DNA of 50,208 bases from Vulcanimicrobiota bacterium (GTDB lineage: Bacteria > Vulcanimicrobiota > Vulcanimicrobiia > Eremiobacterales > Eremiobacteraceae): NCBI GenBank assembly GCA_019235715.1, contig JAFAKE010000066.1, positions 1 to 50,208 of the forward strand, written 5' to 3'. The notes under the pieces are model-generated. The model did not search any database. It was not told the origin of the DNA and was given only the letters and a program-made list of their open reading frames with translations. Positions 25,014-34,669 of the stretch are shown here, in pieces. Positions within the stretch are counted from its first letter, which is position 1. Every line of letters begins with the position of its first letter. The position numbers and the translations under genes are program-made.

Positions 25014-27776
25014 TCAGCCTGCAGCGTGCAATTGTCGCAACACGTACGGCAGGATGCCGTCGTGGCGGTAGTACTCGACTTCGTCGGGCGTGTTGATGCG
25101 CACGCGGACGGTGAACTCCGTGCGCGAACCGTCAGCTCGGACCGCCTGCACCTTCAGCTTTTGGCCGACACCGACGCCGTGCGCGATGCCCTCGACGTTG
25201 TAGGTCTCTTCACCGGTCAGTCCGAGCGACGCAGCCGACTCGCCGGATTCGAACTGCAGCGGCAGCACACCCATCCCGATCAGGTTGCTGCGATGGATGC
25301 GCTCGAAGTTCTCCGCGATCGCGGCGCGCACGCCGAGCAGGCGCGGACCCTTGGCGGCCCAATCGCGCGACGAGCCGGTGCCGTACTCCTTGCCCGCGAT
25401 GACGATGAGCGGGGTACCCTCGCGCGCGTACTGCATGGCCGCATCGTAGATCGACATCTCCGCGCCGTCGGGCAGATGGCGCGTCACGCCGCCTTCGGTG
25501 CCGGGAGCCAGCAGATTGCGCAAGCGCACGTTGGCGAACGTGCCGCGCATCATCACTTCGTGGTTGCCGCGGCGCGCGCCGTACGAATTGAAGTCGGCGG
25601 GCTCGACGCCGTGCGCGATGAGGTACTTGCCGGCGGGCGTGTTCTTGCCGATGTTGCCGGCAGGTGAGATGTGATCGGTCGTCACGCTGTCGCCGAGCAG
25701 CGCGAGCACGCGCGCGCCGGTGATGTCACGCAGCGGCGGCGGCTGCGCGGTCATGCCGTCGAAGAACGGAGGCTTGCGCACGTACGTCGATTCGCGGTCC
25801 CACGCAAAGCGATCGCTGGCTTGCACGTTCAACGATTTCCAGCGCTCATCGCCGCCGAACGCGTCGGCGTACTGGCGCTTGAACATGTCGTCGCTGACGC
25901 AGCGCGCGACCGCCTCGCCGACCGCCTGCGGCGAAGGCCAGATGTCCGCGAGATAGACCGGCTTGCCGGCGCTGTCGCGCGCGAGCGGATCTTTGACGAG
26001 GTCGATCTCCATCGTTCCCGCGAGCGCGTATGCGACGACGAGCGGCGGCGACGCCAGATAGTTCGCGCGCACGAGCGGGTGGATGCGCGCTTCGAAGTTG
26101 CGGTTGCCGGAAAGCACCGCGCACACGACGAGGTCGTGATCGGTGATGGCTGCGCTGATCGGGTCGGCTAGCGGACCGCTGTTGCCGATGCACGTCGTGC
26201 AACCGTAACCGACCAGATAGAAACCGAGCTGTTCGAGATACGGCTGCAATCCGGCTTTCTTGAGGTAGTCGGTGACGACTTTAGACCCGGGCGCAAGGCT
26301 GGTTTTCACCCAGGGCGCGGTCGTAAGGCCGCGCTCGATGGCGTTCTTGGCGAGCAATCCAGCGCCCAACATCACGCTTGGATTCGACGTGTTCGTGCAG
26401 CTCGTGATCGCCGCGATGACGACGGCGCCGTCGAACAATTCGGCCTCTTCACCGTTCGCGCCGACATAACGCGCGCGACGCCGCTCTTGCTCGGCGGTAC
26501 GCACGCTCCCGCCCTCGCCGGCCCAGCGCTCGGCGGCGACCACCGGCGTCTTGTGCGCGCGGCCTTGGGCGAATAGCTCCATCGCCTGTTCGAACTGGCG
26601 CTTCGCATCTTTGAGCGGCACGCGATCTTGCGGCCGGCGCGGCCCGGCCAAGCTGGGCTCGACAGTGCCGAGATCGAGGTCGAGGATATCTGTGTACAGC
26701 GGCTCGGGCATCTCATCGGTTCGGAACATGCCCTGCGCCTGCGCGTAGGAGCGCACGAACGCGATGTGCGCCTCACTGCGCCCGGTAAGCTTGAGGTATT
26801 TGAGCGTCTGGTCATCGATCGGGAAAATCGCACACGTCGACCCGAATTCAGGCGACATATTGCCGATCGTCGCGCGATCGGCGACGCTCAGATTTGAAAG
26901 TCCCGCGCCGAAGAACTCGACGAACGTGTCGACGACGCCCTTGCGGCGCAATATCTCGGTGACGGTCAGCACGAGATCGGTGGCGGTCGAGCCGTCAGGC
27001 AAACGGCCGCGCAGACGAAAGCCGATCACTTCAGGGATGAGCATTGAGACGGGCTGGCCGAGCATCGCAGCTTCGGCTTCGATGCCGCCGACGCCCCAGC
27101 CGAGCACGCCGAGGCCGTTGACCATCGTGGTGTGCGAGTCGGTGCCGACCAGCGTGTCCGGGTACGCGTGTACCTCGCCGTTATGCTCGCCGCGGAACAC
27201 GACGCGCGCCAAGTACTCCAAGTTGACTTGGTGCACGATGCCCGTGTCAGGCGGCAAGGCTTTGAAGCGGCGCAGCGCTGATTGCGCCCACTTCAAGAGC
27301 GCATAGCGCTCGTGGTTGCGCGTGAATTCCAGGTCGGCGTTGATCTGAAACGCCTCGCGTGAGCCAAACGCATCCACCTGAACCGAGTGGTCGATAACGA
27401 GCTCGACGTCTTGCAGCGGATTGATCTTGTTCGGATCGCCTTTGAGATCGGCCATCGCGTCGCGCATCGCGGCAAGATCGACGACGCACGGAACGCCGGT
27501 GAAATCTTGCAACAGCACGCGCGCCGGACGGAACGAGATCTCGCGCTCGGACGGCTTCTTCGGATCCCACGACGCAAGCGCTTCGATTTGATCTTTCGTG
27601 ACGGTTCGGCCGTCTTCCAAGCGCAGGAGATTTTCGAGCAGCACCTTGAGCGAGAAAGGCAAGCGCTCGACATGACCAACGCCCGCGTCGCTCAGCGCGG
27701 CCAAGCGATGATACACGACGGCCCCGCCGTCCGCGTTCAGCGTCGCTTTGCTGTCGAATGAGTTCAGCGAAGCCAT
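25014..27776 (-). CDS. acnA: Aconitate hydratase (AcnA type)
   Basis: The protein has 920 residues. The three [4Fe-4S] ligands are C460 ([10 protein letters not shown]), C526 and C529 ([10 protein letters not shown]). The 66- and 3-residue spacing equals that of the IRP1/AcnA family. The N-terminal segment has [20 protein letters not shown], and the C-terminal swivel domain has [15 protein letters not shown]. It interconverts citrate and isocitrate in the TCA cycle. The ATG at 27776 is 94 bases from a divergent gene. It lies between citrate synthase and isocitrate dehydrogenase in the window but is not adjacent to either. Confidence 0.97.
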   Translation of the reverse strand: MASLNSFDSKATLNADGGAVVYHRLAALSDAGVGHVERLPFSLKVLLENLLRLEDGRTVTKDQIEALASWDPKKPSEREISFRPARVLLQDFTGVPCVVDLAAMRDAMADLKGDPNKINPLQDVELVIDHSVQVDAFGSREAFQINADLEFTRNHERYALLKWAQSALRRFKALPPDTGIVHQVNLEYLARVVFRGEHNGEVHAYPDTLVGTDSHTTMVNGLGVLGWGVGGIEAEAAMLGQPVSMLIPEVIGFRLRGRLPDGSTATDLVLTVTEILRRKGVVDTFVEFFGAGLSNLSVADRATIGNMSPEFGSTCAIFPIDDQTLKYLKLTGRSEAHIAFVRSYAQAQGMFRTDEMPEPLYTDILDLDLGTVEPSLAGPRRPQDRVPLKDAKRQFEQAMELFAQGRAHKTPVVAAERWAGEGGSVRTAEQERRRARYVGANGEEAELFDGAVVIAAITSCTNTSNPSVMLGAGLLAKNAIERGLTTAPWVKTSLAPGSKVVTDYLKKAGLQPYLEQLGFYLVGYGCTTCIGNSGPLADPISAAITDHDLVVCAVLSGNRNFEARIHPLVRANYLASPPLVVAYALAGTMEIDLVKDPLARDSAGKPVYLADIWPSPQAVGEAVARCVSDDMFKRQYADAFGGDERWKSLNVQASDRFAWDRESTYVRKPPFFDGMTAQPPPLRDITGARVLALLGDSVTTDHISPAGNIGKNTPAGKYLIAHGVEPADFNSYGARRGNHEVMMRGTFANVRLRNLLAPGTEGGVTRHLPDGAEMSIYDAAMQYAREGTPLIVIAGKEYGTGSSRDWAAKGPRLLGVRAAIAENFERIHRSNLIGMGVLPLQFESGESAASLGLTGEETYNVEGIAHGVGVGQKLKVQAVRADGSRTEFTVRVRINTPDEVEYYRHDGILPYVLRQLHAAG

Positions 27777-27870
27777 TGGATTTGCGTGGTTCGTCGCGGC
27801 GCGAATTGGAGCCTACGCGTCCGCACGCCCGCAAAGGATTCCGCGTTGACGCCGTTCGAAGGCCCGCACC

Positions 27871-28455
27871 ATGCTACGAACACTATTGGTCGCCGCATGC
27901 ATCCTTGTGATGACGCCTGCTGCAGCATTCGCAGCCCAGTCGCACAACGTGACCGTCGACCCGGGCGTCTTCATCCCTATCAAGGCTTTCGCCGATTCGT
28001 TCAACGCCGCGTGGCAAGGCGGACCGACCACGATGCCCGATATCTTCACCGACGACATCTCCGTGATCGACCTTTTTCCGCCTTTCTACTGGCACGGCAA
28101 GAGCGACGTCGTCAGATGGTATTCGATGATCATGCCTTCGAAAGGCGATCGCGCTTTGCATCAGCACGTGGAGCTCGGCAGTCCGTTCATCGTGACGGTC
28201 GGCGCTGGCGAACGCCGTTCGACGACGGGAAGCGGTGACACCGCGTACGTCGTCGTCCCCGCGACGCTGACGTATGTCTATAATGGAAAGCAACAGATCA
28301 CCAAAGCGGTATACGCTTGGACGCTGCGGCATGAAGCCGGGCGCTGGCGAGTCTGTGCGCATTCATGGGGTACGATTTCCGAAACGCAGCCGCACGCGGT
28401 TCGGTACACGATCAGCGTGCCGTGGGCGAGGCCGGCGGGCGAGCAGACCCGTTGA
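27871..28455 (+). CDS. Exported NTF2-like protein of unknown function
   Basis: This protein of 194 residues has a signal peptide (LRTLLVAACILVMTPAAAFA). The mature domain reads like an NTF2/SnoaL-like fold: an N-terminal helix with FADSFNAAWQG, an 'FTDDISVIDLFPPFYWHG' strand, then VRWYSMIM, and a final strand pair with W at RWRVCAHSWGT. Such folds serve as small-molecule-binding or catalytic domains, so function stays open. The start ATG follows AAGG by eight bases. Its stop overlaps the TTG start of the next gene (TTGA), so the two are coupled. Confidence 0.85.
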   Translation: MLRTLLVAACILVMTPAAAFAAQSHNVTVDPGVFIPIKAFADSFNAAWQGGPTTMPDIFTDDISVIDLFPPFYWHGKSDVVRWYSMIMPSKGDRALHQHVELGSPFIVTVGAGERRSTTGSGDTAYVVVPATLTYVYNGKQQITKAVYAWTLRHEAGRWRVCAHSWGTISETQPHAVRYTISVPWARPAGEQTR

Positions 28456-29225
28456 ACCAGCGCGAGCGCGTCTTCGCCGCGCGCGCGTTCATCGCGCTGC
28501 TTGCGATTGCGGCCGCCGTTTCGTCTGAGACGCCCGCGCTCGCCGCCAACTACGACACGCCAGAGGGCTACGTGCAATATGCGCTGGGTTTCGGCGATAC
28601 GTACAATGGTGTGACGACCGATGACGGCGACCATCTCTGGGGTTCGTACGCGCTGAAAGCGAAGGTGTTCCTCGGGCACTTCGCGGCCGAGTATCAGTGC
28701 TACCGCGATTTGACCAACAGCCAGACGAACGCGCTCACGCCAAGCGGCGGACCGGGAACCGCCATCAACTATCCCGGCGCGCAAGCGATCGTGCCGCAGT
28801 TCGTCGCCTCTGACGGCGAGTCGGAGTTTCGGCTCGAGTACCGGCCGCCGAGGTTCCCGGTGTATCTCGGCGTCGCGTACAGCAACTCGTTCAACAACTA
28901 CAATTTTCCGCGGCTCACCGCCTCGGGTATCGGCGTCGAGCTGCAGCCGGACTTGGGGCGCGCGCTCAGCCCGTACGCTTCGTACTACTGGTTTCCGAAT
29001 CAAACCGGCACGTACGCGCTGGCAAACCCGAATGATCTGTCGAGCGGATCCGTGCACTCGGCGTTCATCGCCAACGAGCTCGATTTCGGAGCGTCCTTCG
29101 CGTTTCCGAAGGTCAGGTTGAATATCTTGGCCGGCTACTATCAAGAAACGAACGTGCGCAAAACGGGAACCTTCAACTTCGTGCGCGACGGGCCGTACGT
29201 CGCAGTCGGTTACCGCATACGATAA
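28452..29225 (+). CDS. Exported beta-rich protein, possibly outer membrane barrel
   Basis: The protein is about 257 residues from TTG 28452, which overlaps the preceding stop by four bases. The N-terminus has a signal peptide (FAARAFIALLAIAAAV, cleavage near ALAANYDT). The mature sequence alternates polar and aromatic residues in strands of 8-10 residues, such as VYLGVAYSNSFNNYNFP, LSPYASYYWFP and LNILAGYYQETN. It ends with the strand PYVAVGYRIR, as outer-membrane barrels do. A barrel would imply a diderm envelope, but this is inference. It is convergent with isocitrate dehydrogenase, with 10 bases between the stops. Confidence 0.82.
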   Translation: MNQRERVFAARAFIALLAIAAAVSSETPALAANYDTPEGYVQYALGFGDTYNGVTTDDGDHLWGSYALKAKVFLGHFAAEYQCYRDLTNSQTNALTPSGGPGTAINYPGAQAIVPQFVASDGESEFRLEYRPPRFPVYLGVAYSNSFNNYNFPRLTASGIGVELQPDLGRALSPYASYYWFPNQTGTYALANPNDLSSGSVHSAFIANELDFGASFAFPKVRLNILAGYYQETNVRKTGTFNFVRDGPYVAVGYRIR

Positions 29226-29235
29226 GGCGGCCTCG

Positions 29236-30687
29236 TCATTCGCCGGGGATGCCCGAGAACTCGGGCCGGCCGTCGAACGTGCATAGCGATTCCGTTTGGA
29301 TGAAATCGAAGCCCGCCGCGGCGACGCGCTGCAGCAGCTCTGCGATCTGTGCGTGCGAGATCTCAGCGCCGTCTTTTGCTTGAAAGCGGCAGCGCCACTG
29401 ATCGGTGCACAGCGTTTCCGGCAATCCCTTCGGCCACACGCGCGAGCCGCGATTGAGAATCGCTTTCAACTCAAGACCATTGGCTGAAACGCGCGAAAGC
29501 GCGCTGCCGAGCTCTTCTGCGGTTCCCTCCGACCAGTCGAGATACACGTCCACGCCGACGAGCGCTTTCTTGCGCGGGTCGGTCGCCATCGTCTTGAACG
29601 ACGGCGACTTCTCCAGCGCGACGTCTTTATAAGAGGCCGGTTTGAGATGCTGCGGCTTTTCGCCCAAGCGCGCGATCACCGCCGCGGCGAATTCTTTCGT
29701 GCCGACTTTCTGCTTGCTCGTGCCTTCGCGGAAAATATCGTAGGTATGGATGCCGTCTTCGATCGTGCGTAACCATGCGTTGTGGAAGCGCGCCGCGACG
29801 TCGGTCTGCCTGACGTGCACGAGCATCATGATCGAGCCGAGCATCAGGCCCGACGGATTTGCGATATTCTGGCCGGCACGCCGCGGCGCCGAGCCGTGGA
29901 TCGCTTCGAACATCGAGCATATCTCGCCGATGTTCGCTGAGCCCGCGAGGCCGACCGATCCCGTGATCTGCGCGGCGACGTCGGACAAGATGTCGCCGTA
30001 GAGATTAGGCAATACAAGTACGTCGAACGACTCGGGCGTGTCGGCCAGTTTTGCCGCCCCGATGTCGACGATCCAGTGCTCGTGCTCGATCTCCGGATAC
30101 TCCTTGGCGATCTCATCGAACATCTTGTGGAAAAGGCCGTCGGTCAGCTTCAGGATGTTGTCTTTGGTGAAGCACGTGACTTTGCGGCGGTTGTTGCGGC
30201 GCGCATATTCGAAGGCGTAGCGGATGATGCGCTCGCTGCCCGGACGCGAGATCAGTTTGAGCGCCTGCGTCATCTGATGCGTCTGCTGGTACTCGATGCC
30301 GCCGTACACGTCTTCTTCGTTCTCGCGCACGATGACGACGTCCATCACCGGATGCTTGGTCTGCACGTACGGCGCGTACGACACGCACGGTCGCACGTTG
30401 GCATACAAGCCGAGCGCGGTGCGCGTGGTCACGTTGAGGCTCTTGTAGCCGCCGCCTTGCGGCGTGGTGATCGGCGCTTTGAGAAACACTTTCGTACGCC
30501 GCAGCGACTCCCACGCGCTCGCCGCGATGCCCGCGGGATTGCCCGCAAGATAGACTTTTTCGCCGACTTCGATTACTTCGATGTCGAGCTGAGCGCCGGC
30601 CGCGTTGAGCACGTCAAGCGTCGCGCTCATGATCTCCGGTCCGATGCCGTCGCCGTAGGCGACGGTGATGGGCGTTTTCGCGGACAT
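29236..30687 (-). CDS. icd: Isocitrate dehydrogenase (NADP-type, long Rickettsia/Thermus-like form)
   Basis: The protein has 483 residues from ATG 30687, supported by GGGAG six bases upstream. The decarboxylating dehydrogenase core is clear: VAYGDGIGPEIM at the N-terminus, RENEEDVYGGIEY, the NLYGDILSDVAAQITGSVG metal-binding block and EAIHGSAPRRAGQNIANPSG. The approximately 130-residue C-terminal extension (from about residue 350) is found in Rickettsia and Thermus enzymes and absent from the E. coli type. It oxidises isocitrate to 2-oxoglutarate. Cofactor preference is not certain from the motif alone. It is divergent from the small gene at 30777. Confidence 0.94.
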   Translation of the reverse strand: MSAKTPITVAYGDGIGPEIMSATLDVLNAAGAQLDIEVIEVGEKVYLAGNPAGIAASAWESLRRTKVFLKAPITTPQGGGYKSLNVTTRTALGLYANVRPCVSYAPYVQTKHPVMDVVIVRENEEDVYGGIEYQQTHQMTQALKLISRPGSERIIRYAFEYARRNNRRKVTCFTKDNILKLTDGLFHKMFDEIAKEYPEIEHEHWIVDIGAAKLADTPESFDVLVLPNLYGDILSDVAAQITGSVGLAGSANIGEICSMFEAIHGSAPRRAGQNIANPSGLMLGSIMMLVHVRQTDVAARFHNAWLRTIEDGIHTYDIFREGTSKQKVGTKEFAAAVIARLGEKPQHLKPASYKDVALEKSPSFKTMATDPRKKALVGVDVYLDWSEGTAEELGSALSRVSANGLELKAILNRGSRVWPKGLPETLCTDQWRCRFQAKDGAEISHAQIAELLQRVAAAGFDFIQTESLCTFDGRPEFSGIPGE

Positions 30688-30776
30688 GTGAACTCCCTGC
30701 ACGCCGTTCGTGCGCGCTACGGATTCGTCGCGGCGGAGGGCGCGGTCCCGCCCTTGCGTAATGGGTCGCCCGACAT

Positions 30777-31064
30777 ATGGCGCAGTCACAGGTCATCGCG
30801 GCGCGCTTTGCGCAGATGCGGTACGCGACGAGCGCGATCGATTGGTTCCGCAATCAAGGCATCGAGCCGTCGGCGATCGGCGCATTCGCGGTGCCGCCCG
30901 GCGGCCAACCGCGCGCACCGCGTCCGGGCGACAATCAACGCGATGACCTGACATGGATCGTCTCGCTCGATCTTGCGCGCACGCAGATCACGCGGCGCGT
31001 CGCCATCGACGCGATGAAACGCGAAGGCGGCACGCTCATCGCAAACGCACCGGCACCCACGTAG
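30777..31064 (+). CDS. Small protein of unknown function
   Basis: This protein of 95 residues starts at ATG 30777, 90 bases from the divergent isocitrate dehydrogenase. It has an alpha/beta pattern: VIAARFAQMRYATSAIDWFR helix-like, then a Pro/Gly/Arg-rich loop (PPGGQPRAPRPGDN) and a strand-helix WIVSLDLARTQITRRVAIDA ending in GGTLIA. The pattern weakly recalls YflT-type stress proteins with two beta-alpha-beta units, which I cannot confirm. No strong ribosome site is seen. It may share transcription with the kinase 23 bases downstream. Confidence 0.7.
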   Translation: MAQSQVIAARFAQMRYATSAIDWFRNQGIEPSAIGAFAVPPGGQPRAPRPGDNQRDDLTWIVSLDLARTQITRRVAIDAMKREGGTLIANAPAPT

Positions 31065-31087
31065 GCGCACTCCGAAAGGCGGCCTGC

Positions 31088-31708
31088 ATGATCGTGGCCA
31101 TCGCGCGGGAGCTGGGCGCCGGCGGGCTCGCCGTCGGTGAGGCGGTCGCAAACGAACTCGGCATTCCGTTGCTCGACAAAGAGATCGTCGATCTGGTCGC
31201 ACAGCGCATCGGCGCGCCTGAATCGTATGTCGCGCAACGCGACGAGCAGGTCGAGACGTTCACCGAACGGGTGTTGCGCGGCATCACCGCCGCCTATCCC
31301 GAAGCGATGGCTGCGCGCGCACTGCCCGATTGGTCCGAACAGAATCTCGTCAAGCTCACTGAAACCATCATCCGAGAGCGCGCCGCCGGCGAGTCGCTCG
31401 TGGTGATCGGGCGGGGTGCGCCGGTGCTGCTCAAAGATCGGCCGGATGTGGTGCGCGTGTTTCTGACCGCGCCCGCGGCGCAACGCACGACGAGCGTCGC
31501 CGCGCGCCTGGGGCTGTCCAACGAAGATGCGCTCAAAGAGATCCGCCGCTCAGACCAGCATCGCGCCGCGTATTATAAGGAACACTACGGCGTGCTGGAC
31601 TGGCGCGACCCGCGCCATTACGACCTTGTGGTCAATACCGCGCGCTTCGGCATCGAAGGCGCCGCGCGCATGATCGTCGATGCGGCACGAGAGGTCGTCA
31701 GGCGCTAG
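31088..31708 (+). CDS. Cytidylate kinase-like family protein
   Basis: This protein of 206 residues starts at ATG 31088, behind AAAGGCGG. It begins MIVAIARELGAGGLAVGEAV, where a P-loop-like glycine segment occupies the nucleotide site. LGIPLLDKEIVDLVAQRIG then follows as in cytidylate kinase-like proteins (PF13189 type). The later motif GESLVVIGRGAPVLL precedes RVFLTAPAAQR and a lid-like region with DQHRAAYYKEHYGV. The P-loop lacks the canonical GKS/T (it reads ELGAGGLAV), so the nucleotide substrate and even activity are uncertain. Confidence 0.88.
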   Translation: MIVAIARELGAGGLAVGEAVANELGIPLLDKEIVDLVAQRIGAPESYVAQRDEQVETFTERVLRGITAAYPEAMAARALPDWSEQNLVKLTETIIRERAAGESLVVIGRGAPVLLKDRPDVVRVFLTAPAAQRTTSVAARLGLSNEDALKEIRRSDQHRAAYYKEHYGVLDWRDPRHYDLVVNTARFGIEGAARMIVDAAREVVRR

Positions 31709-31724
31709 CGCGTGTCGCGGCGCG

Positions 31725-33026
31725 CTACGCGCGCAAAGCCTCGAGCGCCGGCGCCGTGCCGATCGCGCACAGCGTGCCTGAATCCCAGCGGATGTTCGCC
31801 TTCACGAATTCGTTGAACTCGGCGGCGCGCAGCTTCGAAAGCCGCTGCAGTTCCTGCGCAGGCGTCACCAGCGGCTGGTCGAAGAGCGCAAGCTCCGCGT
31901 AGCGCCGCGCCGTCTCAGCATTCCATTCGGAGATCAAGTGAGTCTGGGCGGAATACGCTTCGCGGCCGCGCTCGAATTCGTCGGCGGAGAACCCGTGCTG
32001 AGTCTCTTCGAGCAGGCGCCGCATCTCGCGCACGGCGAGTTTCGCGCGCCCGCGGCCGACCGCAGCCATCGCGCTCATCACGCCGACGTTGCTGTAGAAG
32101 TCTTGCGTCGCATAGACCTCGTATGCGAGGCCCAATCCTTCGCGCAGCCCATCCCACAAGCGGCTGCCGTCGCCTTCGCCGATCATCGTCTGCGCGAGCT
32201 GCGTCTGCAAGACGGCATCGAAGCCGTGAGGATACGACGGCGTCGTCGTCGATATCGAGAACCAGACTTGCTGCGTGTTGGAGCGCCGCAGCGTTTTCGC
32301 CCGACGCGCGCGGTGCATCGCCGGCTGCACAAGCGCGTCAGCAGGCGTTGGTGGAACAACGGCATCGGGCGCTGCCCGCCAGGTGCCGAAGAAGCGCTCG
32401 GCTGATGCCGCCAGTTCGCGTGTCGATTGCGGACCCGCAAGGCTGAGGACCGCGTTGCGCGGATTGAACAGGCGGCGATGAAATCTGCGCACCTGCGCTG
32501 CGCTGATTCCGCGCACCGTCGCGAGCGTGCCGCCTACATCGCGGCCGAGCGGGTGCGAGCCCCAGAGCGCTTCGTCCGTGAGCACCTCGATGCGCTTGCT
32601 GGGATCGTCTTCCCAATCGCGCAGCTCTTCGAGCACCACCTTGCGCTCGGTTTCGATGTCCTTGGCTGCGAACAGCGGCCGGCGCACGACGCTGCTCAAG
32701 AGATCGAGCGCTTCGTCCGCCTTCGCGGCGGGAACGCTGCCCATGATCGAGATGAGCTCTTTGCTCGTCGCTGGGTCAAAGCGATTGCCACAGCGCTGCA
32801 GCGCGGCTGCCAGTTCTTGGCGCGAATAATCGAGCGTCGCTTTGAAGATCAGATGTTCGAGGAAATGCGCCAAGCCTTGGGCGTTAGGCGGGTCGTACAC
32901 CGAGCCGGCGCGCAGCGCAAGCGCGATACTCGTCGCGCCGCTTTGCGGCGTGCGCGTAGCGACTACGCGTAGCCCGTTGCGCAGCCGGTGGCTGGTCGGG
33001 GCGGGTTGTTTGGAGCGCCGGGACAT
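31725..33026 (-). CDS. M16-family zinc metallopeptidase
   Basis: The protein has 433 residues from ATG 33026. The inverted zinc motif HFLEH (GLAHFLEHLIFKATLD) lies about 60 residues from the start. It is followed by the downstream glutamate region ERKVVLEELRDWEDDPSKR, as in the M16 family (pitrilysin/PqqF/processing peptidase). The N-terminal phrase LRNGLRVVATRTPQSG is typical. The C-terminal M16_C domain runs from about residue 165. Single-chain relatives of this length work as dimers and degrade or process peptides. Longer in-frame starts reach 33509 but read intergenic and antisense sequence. Confidence 0.93.
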   Translation of the reverse strand: MSRRSKQPAPTSHRLRNGLRVVATRTPQSGATSIALALRAGSVYDPPNAQGLAHFLEHLIFKATLDYSRQELAAALQRCGNRFDPATSKELISIMGSVPAAKADEALDLLSSVVRRPLFAAKDIETERKVVLEELRDWEDDPSKRIEVLTDEALWGSHPLGRDVGGTLATVRGISAAQVRRFHRRLFNPRNAVLSLAGPQSTRELAASAERFFGTWRAAPDAVVPPTPADALVQPAMHRARRAKTLRRSNTQQVWFSISTTTPSYPHGFDAVLQTQLAQTMIGEGDGSRLWDGLREGLGLAYEVYATQDFYSNVGVMSAMAAVGRGRAKLAVREMRRLLEETQHGFSADEFERGREAYSAQTHLISEWNAETARRYAELALFDQPLVTPAQELQRLSKLRAAEFNEFVKANIRWDSGTLCAIGTAPALEALRA

Positions 33027-33366
33027 TGTGGGGCTTTCTAGCGGCGAAACGGGTTGTGCGGTGAGCCCGTGGGGCGATATTCTACCTTCGCCAAGGCTTG
33101 CGCAAACGTCTAGGGCCATTAGGGACGAGGGCTTGCGGCTTTGCCGATTCTTTCGTCCCGCAGACTGAAATATTAAGGGCGAGCAAGCGAGTTTAGCCAG
33201 CCTGGGATGTGCGCGGCGCATCAATCCAGAGATTGATGCCGGCCGTTTCCAAAGCGAGATGTGCACGATCGCGCCGCTAGCGCTCGCCTCGCGTTTTGGG
33301 CGGAGGCCGCCGCTTGCGCTGTCGGCGCCAGGCGGCGCCGGAAGCACGAGCGAACCGCGCGCCAGC
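33027..33366. other. Divergent intergenic region with a perfect 9-bp dyad
   Basis: This 340-base gap separates the M16 peptidase (minus) from the sigma factor (plus). A perfect inverted repeat GCATCAATC / GATTGATGC with a four-base loop lies at 33218-33239, about 130 bases before the sigma start. It is A/T-richer than its surroundings and has no T-run, so a protein-binding site is more likely than a terminator. An in-frame ATG at 33259 would extend the sigma factor by 36 low-complexity residues, which I reject. Confidence 0.5.
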
Positions 33367-33903
33367 ATGAGTGAGGACGCCGCGCTGATCGCGCGCGTGC
33401 GCAGCCGCGACTCAGCTGCGTTCGCACAGTTATACGACCGCCATGCGGCGCTGGTCTTCGGCGTCGCCCGGCGCGTGCTCGGCGATGCGACGCAAGCCGA
33501 GGACGTCACGCAATCCGTCTTCCTTCAGATATGGGCGCGGCCCGAGACATTTCAAGGCGGCAACTTCGCCGCCTGGGTCGCAACGGTCGCGCGCAACGCC
33601 TCCCTCGACATCGTGCGCAGCGCGGCAGTGCGTACGCGCGAACCGGAGATGCCCGTCGACCTTCCGGCGAATACCGATCTCGATGACGAGGTGTTCGGCC
33701 GCGTGCGCGCGGCTGCTGTCATCGACGCGCTGCGCGCGCTGCCATCGGACCAACGCGAGCCGATCGAGCGCGCGTATTTCGAAGGCTTGTCCTATCGCGA
33801 AGTCGCCGAGAAGCTCAACACGCCGCTCGGCACGATCAAGAGCCGGATCCGTTCGGGCATGCGGCGCTTGATGGACGTGCTTAGCGAGGTGGGCGCGACA
33901 TGA
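33367..33903 (+). CDS. ECF-type RNA polymerase sigma factor (sigma-70 family)
   Basis: The protein has 178 residues from ATG 33367. Region 2 has AFAQLYDRHAALVFGVARRV and the DNA-melting/-10 contact block AEDVTQSVFLQIW. Region 4 has ALPSDQREPIERAYFEGLSY and the helix-turn-helix YREVAEKLNTPLGTIKSRI. It directs polymerase to a stress regulon. The anti-sigma gene overlaps it as ATGA, the classic arrangement for a sigma/anti-sigma pair. The ribosome site is weak. An upstream dyad at 33218-33239 is a candidate control element. Confidence 0.94.
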   Translation: MSEDAALIARVRSRDSAAFAQLYDRHAALVFGVARRVLGDATQAEDVTQSVFLQIWARPETFQGGNFAAWVATVARNASLDIVRSAAVRTREPEMPVDLPANTDLDDEVFGRVRAAAVIDALRALPSDQREPIERAYFEGLSYREVAEKLNTPLGTIKSRIRSGMRRLMDVLSEVGAT

Positions 33904-34601
33904 TGGGCGAGCGCGACCAGGCCATGCGCGAACTCGCAGAGTTGTATCCGCTCGGCGGGCTTGACCCCGAAGAGCGCGCTGCGGTCGAAGCGTACCTGGC
34001 CAGCGAGGGCTGCCGCGACGCTATCAAGCGCGGCCGCATGATCGCGTATGCTTTGGGTGAGAGCGTCGCGCAAGAGCCGCCGCGCGAACTGCGCGCACGC
34101 GTGCTTGCCGCAGCGCAGCCGCCAAGCGTAAGCGCACAAGCGCCGGTCGTGACTGCACCGACGCGGCGCGCTGACATCATCACGCCGTGGTGGACACGGC
34201 CTGCATGGCTGGCAGCGGCGGCGGCAGTCGTCGTCGTGATCTTCGCGGCGACGTTCGCGCATCAGTGGTTCTGGCCGCGCACGTGGGCGGTCGCGTGCAG
34301 CGCGGCGCCCGCAAGTTGCCCGAGCGCGACGCGCGTCGTCGCATCGTCCGGAAATCAGTTGCGATTCGAAGCGCAGGGAATGGCGCCGCTTCCTGCCGGG
34401 AAAGTATATCAAGCGTGGTACATCCGCGCCGGCGCAAAGCCGACGCCGGCTCCGACGTTCAGTCCGGATGCGAATGGAAATGCGACGGTCACGTTACCGG
34501 TCGGCGCGGAGAAGGGATTGACGGTCGCGATCACCGTTGAACCGCAGGGCGGTTCGCAGGCGCCGACGACGAAGCCGTTCCTCGTCGCTTCCATTAACTA
34601 G
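33900..34601 (+). CDS. Membrane anti-sigma factor (RskA-like)
   Basis: The protein has 233 residues. The cytoplasmic N-terminal part (about 1-95) has the anti-sigma region MRELAELYPLGGLDPEERAA and no zinc HxxxCxxC motif. One membrane helix (WLAAAAAVVVVIFAATFA, about 103-120) follows. The extracytoplasmic part has the RskA signature KVYQAWYIRAGAKPTPAPTF. It holds the sigma factor at the membrane until stress proteolysis releases it. The start overlaps the sigma stop by four bases (ATGA), which couples their translation. The EgtB-like gene follows after 68 bases. Confidence 0.93.
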   Translation: MMGERDQAMRELAELYPLGGLDPEERAAVEAYLASEGCRDAIKRGRMIAYALGESVAQEPPRELRARVLAAAQPPSVSAQAPVVTAPTRRADIITPWWTRPAWLAAAAAVVVVIFAATFAHQWFWPRTWAVACSAAPASCPSATRVVASSGNQLRFEAQGMAPLPAGKVYQAWYIRAGAKPTPAPTFSPDANGNATVTLPVGAEKGLTVAITVEPQGGSQAPTTKPFLVASIN

Positions 34602-34669
34602 GGAGGGTAACCGCGAGCCGTCCGGCAAGGCAGGCCGCCGCGGAAACACGCAGACTGGAGATCCCGCTC

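Noticed and set aside
33259-33366. N-terminal extension of the sigma factor from ATG 33259
   Set aside because: The 36 extra residues are Pro/Arg/Ser-rich with no sigma features, and the family starts close to the DAALIARV segment.
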